Below, in pieces: positions 25,123 through 35,055 of a stretch of 64,000 nt of DNA; position 1 is the first letter of the stretch; each line of letters starts with the position of its first letter. The position numbers and the translations under genes are program-made. Source of the stretch: Seriola aureovittata (taxonomy: Eukaryota; Chordata; Actinopteri; Carangiformes; Carangidae); the NCBI RefSeq assembly GCF_021018895.1, contig NC_079364.1:33620701-33684700 (forward strand). Direction: 5' to 3'. Below the pieces are notes generated by a model. It made no database searches. It was given only the letters and a program-made list of their open reading frames with translations, and was not told the origin of the DNA.

Positions 25123-25812
25123 ATTTCTGTGTCGTCTCAAACTGATACATGAGACTTGATTCTGATTTTGTAGGAGATCTTGGAGATCCGAAGCCGACAT
25201 GAGAGCCGTCTAGTGGAGGTGGACTCGGGAAGACGAAGAGAGTTTGAGAGTAAACTGTCCGAGTCAATGCAGCAGCTTCGCCAGGACCATGAGTGTCAGC
25301 TGCAGCAGTACAAAGACGAGATCGACAGGACCTTCAGCTCAAAGGTGCAAACCCTATCCTTGAGATGAAGGTGTCCAGATTTATTACATACAAAGCTTTT
25401 TAAATGTTTCTTGTGTTTACATTGAAGTGTTTCTGCTCTACAGCTACAGAATGCTCAACAGGCTGCCCTTGAGAAAAACAACGTTGTGTCAGCCACCAAA
25501 GATGAACTAGACAGCACCAAGCTCAGAGTAGAGACGCTCAGCTCCCAGCTGCAGCAGTACCAGAAAGATGTAAGTTCACTCTGACACGATGTGAAGAGAT
25601 CCATTAACAAAACATCAGCTATGTAGAAAGTATCGCCCCCAGCGGCCATGTTGGTATCCTGGTTCCACGCCTCTGAGTCGTTGCCCACATCTACTATGTT
25701 TTGTTTTTAGTGACTCAGATTTGTCTGGTGTTGTAGTTGGTTTCTGCCAGTTGTGAAAAAGAAAAGGAAATTGACACAGTTGCACTAGTTGGTGTAATTG
25801 TATAACTGGTCG

Positions 25813-25899
<87 letters not shown>

Positions 25900-28800
25900 T
25901 TTGAAGGAATAGTTGAGGATGACTGTCACTCCAAACATGACGCTGCAGTTAGCTTAGCAAAGAGACTGGGAACAACTGAAACAGCTAGCCTGGCTCTGTC
26001 CAAAGATGATGAAATCCACCTACCAACACTTGTAAAGTTCACTAATTTACCACATTGTATCTAGTTTTACTTAGTTTTAAAATTGTGTAAAATTTTTTCA
26101 GATGGTCTCTGCTGGTTGCCTGGTAATTACATTACTTTGTGGTGATGACACATGTCCAGCCACGTGACTTGTCTTGCCTCTCATTACAGCAGGGACCCGA
26201 TTTTATTATTTTTCACCACAGTAACTATCATTTGACCCAGACTGATATGGATAGTCAAGACTGGATTTGTGAAGACTTAAGGTGTGTGTGTGAGAGAGTG
26301 AGTGAAGCCTGTTGCTGCGTCTATGACCTGCAGATTGTTTTGCTGTACTGTTTTGTGCCTAGTTGTGTTGTTACTTGGTGTCTACTTGACGTAATGATGT
26401 CAAGTGTTTCTTTCTTCTCTCGGTCAGAAAATGGTGCTGGAGAGCCGCTTTCAGGACCTGGAGAGGACTCTGGACCGGGAGCGGGAGGTTTGGCAGCAGA
26501 AACTCATTCAGAGGGAGCAGGAGCTGCTGAACATGAGAAGCCAGATGTACAGTCAGCTGGAGGACTATGAGAACCTGCTGGATGTCAAGCTGGCTCTGGA
26601 CATGGAGATCAATGCCTACAGGAAGATGCTAGAGGTGGAGGAACAGAGGTATGGCTGTGATCTACAGACCCCCCCTCACCTTTTTCACCTTTAGTGCAGA
26701 TGAATCTTCATGGTTTAGTTTCTGCTCTGATCTGCATTGTCAGCTGTGAGACTTTATATAGACAGTTGTGTGTGTTTCCACATCATGTCCAATCAGCTGA
26801 GTTTACCATAGGTGGACTCCAGTCAATGTCCAGAAACATCTGAGAGCTTAAGTGTCTGAATACTTATGTCAATGTGATATTTAAGTTTTAGTTTTTAAGA
26901 AATTTGCAAAATTTTCTGATTCCCTTATCGATTCCTGTGGATTTTCTGTGTGGGGAAAAAAGTTGGCCTGTACAGGTTTTCAGTGTCAACAACGCAAATT
27001 TTATTATGAGTCTCTGATCACTGAACAAGATAGATAACTTCTGTGTAGTTGTTCAATCCCTTGAGGAGGGGGTGCTGTCTAACTCTTTAGGTTTCCCTTT
27101 ATTCATCTACAAAAAAGAAGGGGAAAAGAAGAAGAAAAAAAAATGTCTCGGTCGCTCATTCGCGACCGACACATCACTGATACGTACCTTCTCTGCTGAG
27201 ACTGGGAAGCACTCGTTGACCGGCTCTGTAGAGTGTCAAACACATGGCATTCCTGATATTTAATGCCCTGATTCGTCTACAAATGTTTCATGTTTGTTTT
27301 GAAATTAAGCCACACTACCGTTCCCGTTCGCACTGACTGCCTCTCGCAAAAGCGTGATGTCATTGTTTTGAAGGCACGCGGAACTAAGTGGAAGGCAAGA
27401 TAAGGGAATGGTTAAGTATAAAGGCAAAAGATGTTGATGGATCGAACCGGTTTTTGATTCTCATCCCTACTGAAGACTTTCTGGCATCATCCATTTTAAA
27501 GTTTTTTTTCTTATAAATGAGAAGGATAGTATGGTACCTGGATTTCTGTTGACTGGCACTTGTCTCTTAGATTGCAGCTGTCACCCAGCCCCTCCCAACG
27601 CGTGACCGTCCCTCGAACACACGAATACAGCAGCCGTAAACTCAGAGGGAAGAAACGGAAGCACGAGGGAGCATCTGGCAGCTCACCTGCCTATAAAATG
27701 TCCAGTCGTTCCACAGACCGCGGAGCTGTGAGCGTGGCAGAGGTCGACATGGAGGGAAAATACGTCAAACTGAAGAACAACTCTGAGACAGTAAGGCTGT
27801 CATGCAGCTGGATATTGATTTTATTTTGGTTTTGACTTAAATTTACTTTTTATTATCATGAATTAGTTTGAATTTACCAGTTGAACATGTCATATGTTAT
27901 CATCTACAGTCGAATGTTGGTGAAGTGGAGCCTCATTTTACAGGCTCCAGGAGACGTGTCAGTCATTCTGACCTGCTCCTGTACAGTGTTGTGGATGATG
28001 GTGCGTTAACCTGGTGGAGAGTATATATGTGTATATATATGAACACTTTGAGTATTGTCATACAGGCAGAAGACTGTAACATACGGTACTCTCACACACC
28101 TCTGTGCATTATGAGCTTTATTAGTGGATGAAGAATGGGAAGGAGCTGGCTCTCTTAAAAGCACAGTCTGTAACTTCCACCTCTAGGGGTCTCTCAATCA
28201 AAAGACGGCATTTGGTGAGGTCATGAAGCAGTGTGGAATCATGGGAGTTGTTGTCACCACCATTACCGTAACCTTCTACTGGTTTGAATTCCTTCAGTGT
28301 CAGTGGTTCAGGAGCTGAATTGTCCACAGAGATGTCCTCTTCTCCACAGACCAGGGGATTAAAACAGTAGAAACTCTGAATAAAGCAGTTTGACATTTAA
28401 AGTCAATGTCTGATCGACGCTGTACGGAGGACAGAGACGTCAGGGAAGAGTTTTAGCTGAGATTGATGCTAACCTTTGTTTTGATTGTTTCTCTGATAAC
28501 TTATGAACCAGAAAGCAGTTTACCTTTTTAAAAATCCGAGATTCAGGGTGGCTCTTCTGGTAGAGCACATGCCATAAAGACTTAGTCCTACCTGCAGCAG
28601 CCCTGGGTTCCAGTCTTATCCGAATAAAAACACAAACACCCCCCCAAAAAACAGTAATTCGCTCTTCAGTGACACAGGACAGGATGTCTCCAGCAGCTGG
28701 GAGCTGAGCTGTCTAACATTTCCTCAGCTTGTTTCTCTGATAACTTCAGATCCAGACGTCCGACGACTAAAATCTTTCATCTGGTTCAAATATAAAGCTG

Positions 28801-31714
28801 AAAACCACAGAGGTGTAAAAAGTGTATGTGGCTTAAAACTAGATAAAAGTCAATGTTGAGCTTCTGTCAGACAAACACACTGACACATGATCATAGAGGA
28901 TTAAAGAGCCCTGAGCTCTAACAGATCATTTCAGACAGAGGAGAAGAAGAAAACTAATGTCTTCTCAGAACATTAAAGGAAGAATGAAATGATGAACACT
29001 AAGACTGGCCATAATAGGTCCTCTTAAATCACTGTTCTTTTCTATTCATTGAATCAATAATCAGTCCTGAATTATGGGTCCAAGAATGTGAAACCAAACC
29101 CCCTCCCTAGTTTTTCATCATGTTTTTGTTTACTTATTTCAAACATGGATACTTCTTTCTATGATCAGTTTTCTTTGCAACATTATGACAGTTTGTTTTT
29201 CTGTCATTCCAGGAGCACCCGCTGGGTGGTTGGGTCGTTCGGAGGATGTATCCAGACTCTGGAGAAATCTCCTTCCACATCCCCTCCTCCTGTGTCCTGG
29301 CTGGTGGACAGACACTTACAGTGAGTAACTAGTGTTATTGTTTAACTGTGTTTCCCTCAGTCTGTGTTACAGTCTCTAAGAGGGCGGAGGTAAAGACAGA
29401 TACAGTAACTGAAACCAACCCTGACCAACTCCAGAGAAGGGTCAGATTCAGGTTTAGGCATGTAAATTCAGGTTTAGGTCAGGGGTAGGTAGGGTGTTCA
29501 GTTGTGATGGTTAAACAGGTCTCCATCAATACAGTATAACGTGTGTGTCTGTGTGTGCGCGTGCATGCGTGTGTGTGCGTGCACCTGTCAGATCTGGGCA
29601 GCAGGTGCAGAGGTGGAGGCTGACTCTGGGGACCTGATTCTGCAGGGCCACAGGAGCTGGGGCCCCGTCACTGATGTAAGGGTAGTCCTCCTGAACCCCA
29701 ACCAAGAGGTTAGTGAACCAAACTGCATCTCCCAGAATGCACCTGAGGCCTGTACTACGAACCATGAATAAAGTTCTTAATATGATATGAGAAGAAACAC
29801 TTGATACCTTCAGGTAAGTTCAGTTATAACCACACCCACAAGTGATCTTCAACAAGGTGAAATATGAACAATATGATCACATGGCTACAATAAAAAGAAA
29901 TATTTCTAAATATGATTCCTATTAAGGATATATTGTAAATAAGTGGATGGATTATCATTAAGTTTCTTACTCAGTATTTTCGCTCTTCAGTCTGAACAAA
30001 CTTATGAACATGTGAAGCAGATCAAACAGTTAAAGTTAATGTCAGACTGTTTCTGCTGCAGAGAGGAGAGAAAGAAAAGTCAAGTAGTTGATATCGGAGT
30101 CAGTCTGACTGAAAATGTTTAAAAATTATAAATCAGCTTTATAATCATGGGAAATATTCAACAGGATGTGGATCATTGTTCTAATCAAAGACATCAGAGG
30201 TTTAGTTTTTATTTCCAGTTGTGCTCAGAGTCTCATAATGTTCTGAGCTGCAGTGATGAAGAAGAGAGTAAGAGCTTCATCACTGTCAGGAATCCTGTTG
30301 ATTTTTAAAGAATCTGTGTTCAGGTCAAATGAAGCTAAAAGAGGTCAACATTGGTATATTATATGTTTGAACACATTTAGATTTATTTTCTTGTCATTGA
30401 CCTTTAAAAATCAAACCCTCAATATGAATATCAGTGTATCTAAACCAAAATGTTTGTCTCTGCTACCTGTCAGTGCTGGATGTAACTCACTGTAGGAGTC
30501 ATGTGATGCCTTTCAGGAGGTGGCTGAACGCAGGGTGTGTATGCAGAGCAGAGGTGACGAGGAGACGGAGCTGGAGTTTGATGAAGAATTCATCACAGGC
30601 AGTGACATCCAGCCCTTTCGGAGACAGGTAAACACACTGAAAATAAAATCCAGGTTCCATCACCTCAGTGTGTTCTGTAAAGAGTTGTATGTTTGAAATG
30701 TGTTTTTTTTTCCTGCTACACTGAAGCCAAAGAGGAAGAAGTGTTGTTCTGTGTCTTGAGTGCAGAGCACACGGTGTGCTGTACAGTAGGTGAGGAGGGT
30801 GATGGTACCCCACTCAGGCTTCTCCCCTCTGCTTGTGCCCAGTGTGTGTCGCTCTGTGTGCCAGTCACTAAATGCATGGCTTAGGGATGTTAATAATTAA
30901 CTGTTTAACCGTTAACCGACAATAAGAATTTTGAATGATTAAAACTATCAGTTAAACAATTTTTTTTTTAATTATTTTTATTTATTTTTATATATATATA
31001 TATATATTATATATATATATATATATTAATTATAAAATATTTTCCTACACGGGAGATCTAGGCTATTCCGCCGGTTCTGCACATGTAAAAATAAACCCGT
31101 TCTTTTTAAATTATTTTTTTGGGCATTTATGCCTTTATTCTGATAGGACAGTGAGAGACAGGAAAGTCAGGAAGAGAGAGAGGAGAAGACATGCAGCAAA
31201 GGGTTGTGGGTCGGACTTGAACCCATGGCTGCTGCGGTTAGGACGAAGCCTATGTGGTACGCGCTGTACCAGGTGAGCCACCAAGGTGCCCCGAAATAAA
31301 CCTTCTTATGCAAAAAAAAAACCAAACATTTGTTGTATTGGTATTTTTATAAATGGGTCACAGACACTTGTCCATTCTAAATAGTACATTTAAATCTTGT
31401 CGGTTAACGAGCGTCAGCTATCGGTCAGAAAAAAAAGAGCATCCCTAGCATGGCTTGTTTATTACATGTTGGATTTGCTGCAACATGCTGAATGTATTTG
31501 GTTGAAGACCAGGGTCTGCCGTTAACTGGTCTCATTGATGACTCTAAATAACTGCTATCATGAAGCTGCTTATGTATTTCACTCGGGGTTAAAACCTTCC
31601 CCTCACTGCATGTTTAGGACTAACCAGACTGTCTATACTGTGAGACCAGCATGATGATCACGCTGCTTTTTACTCCAGGATCTGTCCAAGGAGGCGAGCT
31701 GTGCCGTCATGTGA
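22847..31714 (+). CDS. lmnl3: nuclear lamin, B-type-like, probably the LIII group
   Basis: A nuclear-lamina intermediate filament protein of 594 residues. Coding exons: 22847-23238, 23909-24065, 24537-24662, 25174-25344, 25444-25569, 26428-26648, 27571-27790, 29213-29320, 29592-29708, 30517-30627, 31679-31714. All have GT/AG borders and agreeing phases, and exons 2-6 and 8 have the lengths I recall for human LMNA (157, 126, 171, 126, 221, 108). Head: S34-P35 in a Cdk-type site. Rod: begins with LNDRLANYI (50-58) and ends with [13 protein letters not shown]. Then LSPSPSQRV (Cdk site), nuclear signal GKKRKHEG (424-431), Ig-like lamin tail domain (about 452-560), acidic stretch and CaaX box CAVM (farnesylation expected). 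A lamin is certain; LIII is inferred from the divergent rod and tail and the fish setting, with a fast-evolving lmnb1/lmnb2 as the alternative. Confidence 0.95.
24508..24536 (+). promoter_or_regulatory. lamin exon 3 acceptor made of a GT repeat
   Basis: The 21-base GT run ends eight bases before exon 3 (..GTGTGTCACACCAG). It replaces the usual pyrimidine tract. UG repeats at acceptors are known binding sites for TDP-43-type repressors. Confidence 0.8.
24672..25065. mobile_element. full-length MITE in lamin intron 3
   Basis: The left end CAGTGGCCCTCAGAGCTCA is matched inverted by the right end TGAGCTCTCAGGGCCACTG, and the arms stay nearly identical for about 48 bp, including CAACTTAAGAAAACACATGC. 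Both ends are flanked by TA (24670-24671 and 25066-25067), the target duplication of Tc1/mariner-type insertion. The centre carries an AGTGCATCAC/GTGATGCACT hairpin. It begins nine bases after the exon 3 donor and makes up most of the 511-bp intron. Confidence 0.88.
25072..25118. repeat. (CA)n microsatellite in lamin intron 3
   Basis: About 23 CA units between the MITE and exon 4, ending some 55 bp before the acceptor. Confidence 0.95.
25815..25897. repeat. long (GT)n microsatellite in lamin intron 5
   Basis: Roughly 41 uninterrupted GT units; likely length-variable between individuals. Confidence 0.96.
25898..26075 (+). repeat. dispersed teleost repeat (CAGCTAGCCTGGCTCTGTCC type)
   Basis: Contains TTAGCTTAGCAAAGAGACTGG, ACAGCTAGCCTGGCTCTGTC and CCACCTACCAACACTTGTAA, which I recognise from memory as a very common fish intronic repeat; no second copy is in this window. 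The open frame through it is not a gene. Confidence 0.55.
26760..26935 (+). mobile_element. Tc1-like transposon end fragment in lamin intron 6
   Basis: AGGTGGACTCCAGTCAA, GAAACATCT and GTCTGAATACTTATGTCAA, followed by AATTTGCAAAATTT, are the ordered non-coding 3' region of a common fish Tc1 family. No transposase domain remains. Confidence 0.6.
28150..28440 (+). repeat. dispersed repeat, copy 2 (inverted relative to 10290-10620)
   Basis: Shares colinear motifs with the copy at 10290-10620 in the opposite orientation (see there). Here it sits in lamin intron 7. Further related-looking material (TTTCTCTGATAACTT) continues to about 28990. Confidence 0.75.
28547..28645 (+). repeat. tRNA-derived SINE head fragment in lamin intron 7
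   Basis: GGTGGCTCTTCTGGTAGAGC resembles a tRNA 5' half and GGGTTCCAGTCT a B box. The same head is in the copies at 31095-31295 and 39036-39180. Confidence 0.6.
29541..29591 (+). promoter_or_regulatory. lamin exon 9 acceptor built on a GT/GC repeat
   Basis: Alternating GTGTGT/GTGCGT/GCATGC runs directly into CACCTGTCAG, the exon 9 acceptor, leaving almost no pyrimidine tract. The second such acceptor in this gene. Confidence 0.75.
30989..31027. repeat. (TA)n microsatellite in lamin intron 10
   Basis: About 18 TA units with one TATTAT interruption, preceded by a T-rich tract. Confidence 0.9.
31095..31295 (-). repeat. tRNA-derived SINE, near complete, in lamin intron 10
   Basis: Read on the minus strand: head GGGGCACCTTGGTGGCTCAC, B box GGTTCAAGTCC (perfect match to GGTTCRANNCC), body with CTTTGCTGCATGTCTTCTCC and CTGTCTCTCACTGTCC, then tail TCAGAATAAAGGCATAAATG. 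The longest of four copies in the window and the best reference for the family. Confidence 0.75.
31679..31714 (+). CDS. lamin terminal exon encoding the CaaX box
   Basis: An 11-codon last exon: [11 protein letters not shown] followed by TGA. The acceptor is TTTTTACTCCAG and joins in phase 0 to exon 10, which ends 1051 bases upstream. A separate tiny CaaX exon fits B-type/LIII lamins, where alternative CaaX exons are known in amphibians. No second CaaX exon was found here. Confidence 0.88.
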   Translation, partial: DLSKEASCAVM

Positions 31715-31975
31715 TTGTATCCATCTCCTGCTGTCCTTCACATCTGCCTGGAAAACCTGGACTGGCTCTGGCCTCTGAGCACAATCATCTGCTGTCCATT
31801 TTGTGAGAATATATGAGACAACACTGGAACCAGAGCCAGGACACTGACATCTTAGTTGGACTGCGGAGCTCAGACGCCTTAAAGCAACATTACCGACCTC
31901 AGTGTTCCTCACTCTAACTGCACAAGATGAGATCTGAGCTTCACCTTGATTTGATCTCATTTAAATGTGTGTGTG

Positions 31976-32035
31976 AAATAAAATTGTTGGTGTGTGTGTG
32001 TGTGTGTGTTTATATGTATATATATATATAATAAA
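31976..32035 (+). promoter_or_regulatory. lamin poly(A) signals
   Basis: AATAAA at 31977-31982, about 260 bases after the stop, and a second AATAAA at 32030-32035 with a GT/TA repeat between them. Two possible cleavage sites. Confidence 0.6.
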
Positions 32036-32039
32036 GTTT

Positions 32040-34025
32040 TCTAAACAAATACAGTTCATTTACACACTTGGCTCTGAGGATTAAAGACTCACTCACTCAG
32101 GATCATAAATTCAGAGAAAGCAAAGGAGCTCACATTATGCACAGGATGGAAATATTAATACATTTCCTATGTTTACTATATATATGTAGCTTTTAGCATT
32201 TTCTCATAAAAAAATCCATTTTGGGAAAATAAACATTTAAAATATGTTAGTGGAGTTTTCAGCTCCAAAGCTAAATTTAGCAACATCTGTTTTATGCTGG
32301 ACCAAGTCACTTCTAGATGTGATAGTTATATCAACTCTACACTCAAACTTTTGTTGTCAGGAAGTGAAAATATTAATTTGGAGATCTTTATTTAATTTTT
32401 GAAAATTGAAGATTCTCGGTCAAGGTAAAAAATTATTAATTTGATCACTGTAAAACACAGCAACAACTATTTACATGAAAACATGATATTCAGTACAAAC
32501 ATCAACCCAGTCCAGTAAAACATAATCAACTACTGAGGCAACAATAATTCCATTTAGCTCTGAAGACCAAACTTCAAAAAAACAGTTTCAGGATTTTGTA
32601 TGGTCATGAATTTAATAGTTTTTACATGAAATTGACATGAACTGGAAAATGTTCTGGAATTTGGGTGTGGAAGGACTCTTTTTACCACATCCTCTCACTT
32701 CCCTGCAGATAGTTTTGATTAAATTTGTCAAAGTTTTGACATAATATCTGTCTCTGAGATTTCTGCCTCCACCCCAATACAATGAAGGTGAATGGAATTT
32801 CATTAATGGTGCTCACACTACTGAAAAATGACACTGCACAGAACATACGTGTGGGTCCTCCAGTACATTGACATGAGATTCAAAAAGAGGCTGAAGGAAA
32901 CAGCCCTGATTGTATGTCTCCAGAACTAAGAACATTACAGTCACTGAGTAGCTCACAGCAGCTGTTCCCAGAGGCATCGTGACTAGCTCCCTCTGGAGAA
33001 TGAGGAAAAGCAACATTGGGTAACTGACGTCACAGAACAACGAAGGTCTATTCTATTTTGCTCAATACACACCATGTGAAATCAAAAACGGTGCCTCTCA
33101 CCAAGTAGAATACTGTGGCCTATAGTTACTGTATTTAAAATAGATGAATGTTTTCCACCGAACACCTGCTAAAGTAATGACATTCCCAGAAGACTCAGCT
33201 GTCCCTACTTTTTATGTTAGCCTGCTAACATGCTAAACTAAGACAGTGAAAGTGCTGAACATCAGCATGTAGTTTTCAGTAGCTAATGCAGCCTCACAGA
33301 CCTGCTAGCATGGCTGAACATTGATTGAATACAGTTCAGTAGTGTTGCAGTAGCTGCTCTTGCTGCTCTACTGTAGATAAAACTGCCACTCATCAGTGCA
33401 TGACTCCAGTTCACCAGAAAGTTCATGTAAAGGGTAAAAAAGAACATGCACAGGTTCAGCTTTTGCCAAAAAATTTGTTTCAGTGTAAATATTTTTAATA
33501 TGTAAATATAACTATCAAGACTTTTCAGGAACTCTTTTTTCCACAAGGTTTTTCCACTGAAAGCTGTTTGTGATTATCCAGAGTAACATGAAGACTTTCT
33601 GTAAATACTAAACAAACAAATCCCATTCTTTGTCATCAGTGTGGAGGTAGAAATCTCATGACACCTGGACAATAAAACCCAACTGTCTCCATGGAGATTT
33701 ACAGTTAGCTGTGTTGTGAATGATGAGCAGAGCCTCGTTGAATTGTTTGTGTGCGAAAGAATGAATCAAACTGAACAGCTGATAGCGGTCAGATGGATGA
33801 CGTGCTGACCAAGTCAGCCAGATCAGACCGTCATGTGGCAGGAGTGCAACATATGCAGGTACAGGTGAGGAGCTTCAGTAAACATTCACATCAAACATCA
33901 GAATCTCAGTGACTCTGACTGAGACTGTGACGTGATTGTTGGTGTCAGACGCTGGTCTGAGTGTTTCTCAAACTGCTGATCTCTGAGTTTTTACTCAGAA
34001 TGGAAACAAACAACAAAAGCATCCA
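32040..34025. other. gene-less stretch between lamin and MARCH
   Basis: AT-rich. Around 33200-33320 the text TTAGCCTGCTAACATGCTAA, GCCTCACAGACCTGCTAGCA resembles a common teleost dispersed repeat. No exon found. Confidence 0.45.
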
Positions 34026-34029
34026 GTGA

Positions 34030-34640
34030 GCAGCAGCTCTGTGTTGATGAAAGAGGTCAGCAGGGAATGGACAGAAAGGCTACAGTCACTCAGATAACCA
34101 CTCTTTACAACTGTGCTGAGCAGAGACGCTTCAGAGTGAACAACACGTCCTACCTACAACAGCAGAAGACAACATTAGGTTCCACTTCCTGTCACAAAGA
34201 ACAGAAACCTGTGGATGCAGTGGACACAGACTCACCAACACTGGACAGCTGGTCTGATGGATCTGGATTTGTGCTGCGGGAGCAGATGGTAGGGTCAGAG
34301 TCTGAATCCATGGAGCCAACCTGCCTTGTGTCAACAGTCCAGGCTGGTGGTGTGATGGTGTGGAGAATGTTTTCTTCTTAATACCAATAAATAATGGTCT
34401 GAATGCCACAGTCTATCTGAGTATTGTTGCTGTACATGTTCATCCCTTCATGGCCACAGTTCATGTCACAAATTGGTTTCATCAACATGACAGTGAGTTC
34501 AGTGAACTTCAGCAGCCCCCCCAGTCTCCAGACCTGAATCCAGTAGAAAACCTTTGTGATGTGGTAGAAGAGGAGATTGGCAGCATGAATGTGCAGCTGA
34601 CAAATCTGCAGAAATGATGTGATGTAGTCACGTCAACATG
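34030..34640 (+). mobile_element. degenerate Tc1-like transposase relic
   Basis: The plus strand keeps AGGVMVWRMFSS, YLSIVAVHVHPFMATVHV, NWFHQHDSEFSELQQPPQSP and DLNPVENLCDVVEEEIGSMN with LTNLQK, the C-terminal half of Tc1-family transposase including the SPDLNPxE motif. The block that normally carries the middle catalytic aspartate (..QQDNAP..) is missing between HVHPFMATV and NWF, and frameshifts interrupt the rest. Inactive. Confidence 0.85.
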
Positions 34641-35055
34641 GACCAGAGTCTCAACATCTGGTGGGGATCCATGACCTGAATAACTGAGGAACTAACCTGT
34701 GTTATTGTGGTATTCCCAATAAAGTGCTCAGAGTATTAGAACAGAACCACAGATGAGTTGGTAATCTTGAGTTAATTCCATGTGGAGGAAGAATAACTGA
34801 ATCTTAATAGATTAGTCCAGAACATGACATTTTCTGATTGTCAATGTGAATTACACATGTCCACAGTTGCCATAGTGATGTACTTGTTCCTGGCTCTAAG
34901 TTTCCACAATAAGTCTGGTAGGGGAAAAGGTTGCAGTGGCTGGTGTAACAGTCATCCAGCCCACCATCCCTGACTTCAACTCTGCTGCCGTGTCAGTGAG
35001 CTTTATGACTCCCTCTCCTTGTATCTGAGGTATGTTCAGTATTGTGGAATCTGGT

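Noticed and set aside
25798..26064. 88-codon frame in lamin intron 5
   Set aside because: It runs through a GT microsatellite and a dispersed repeat.
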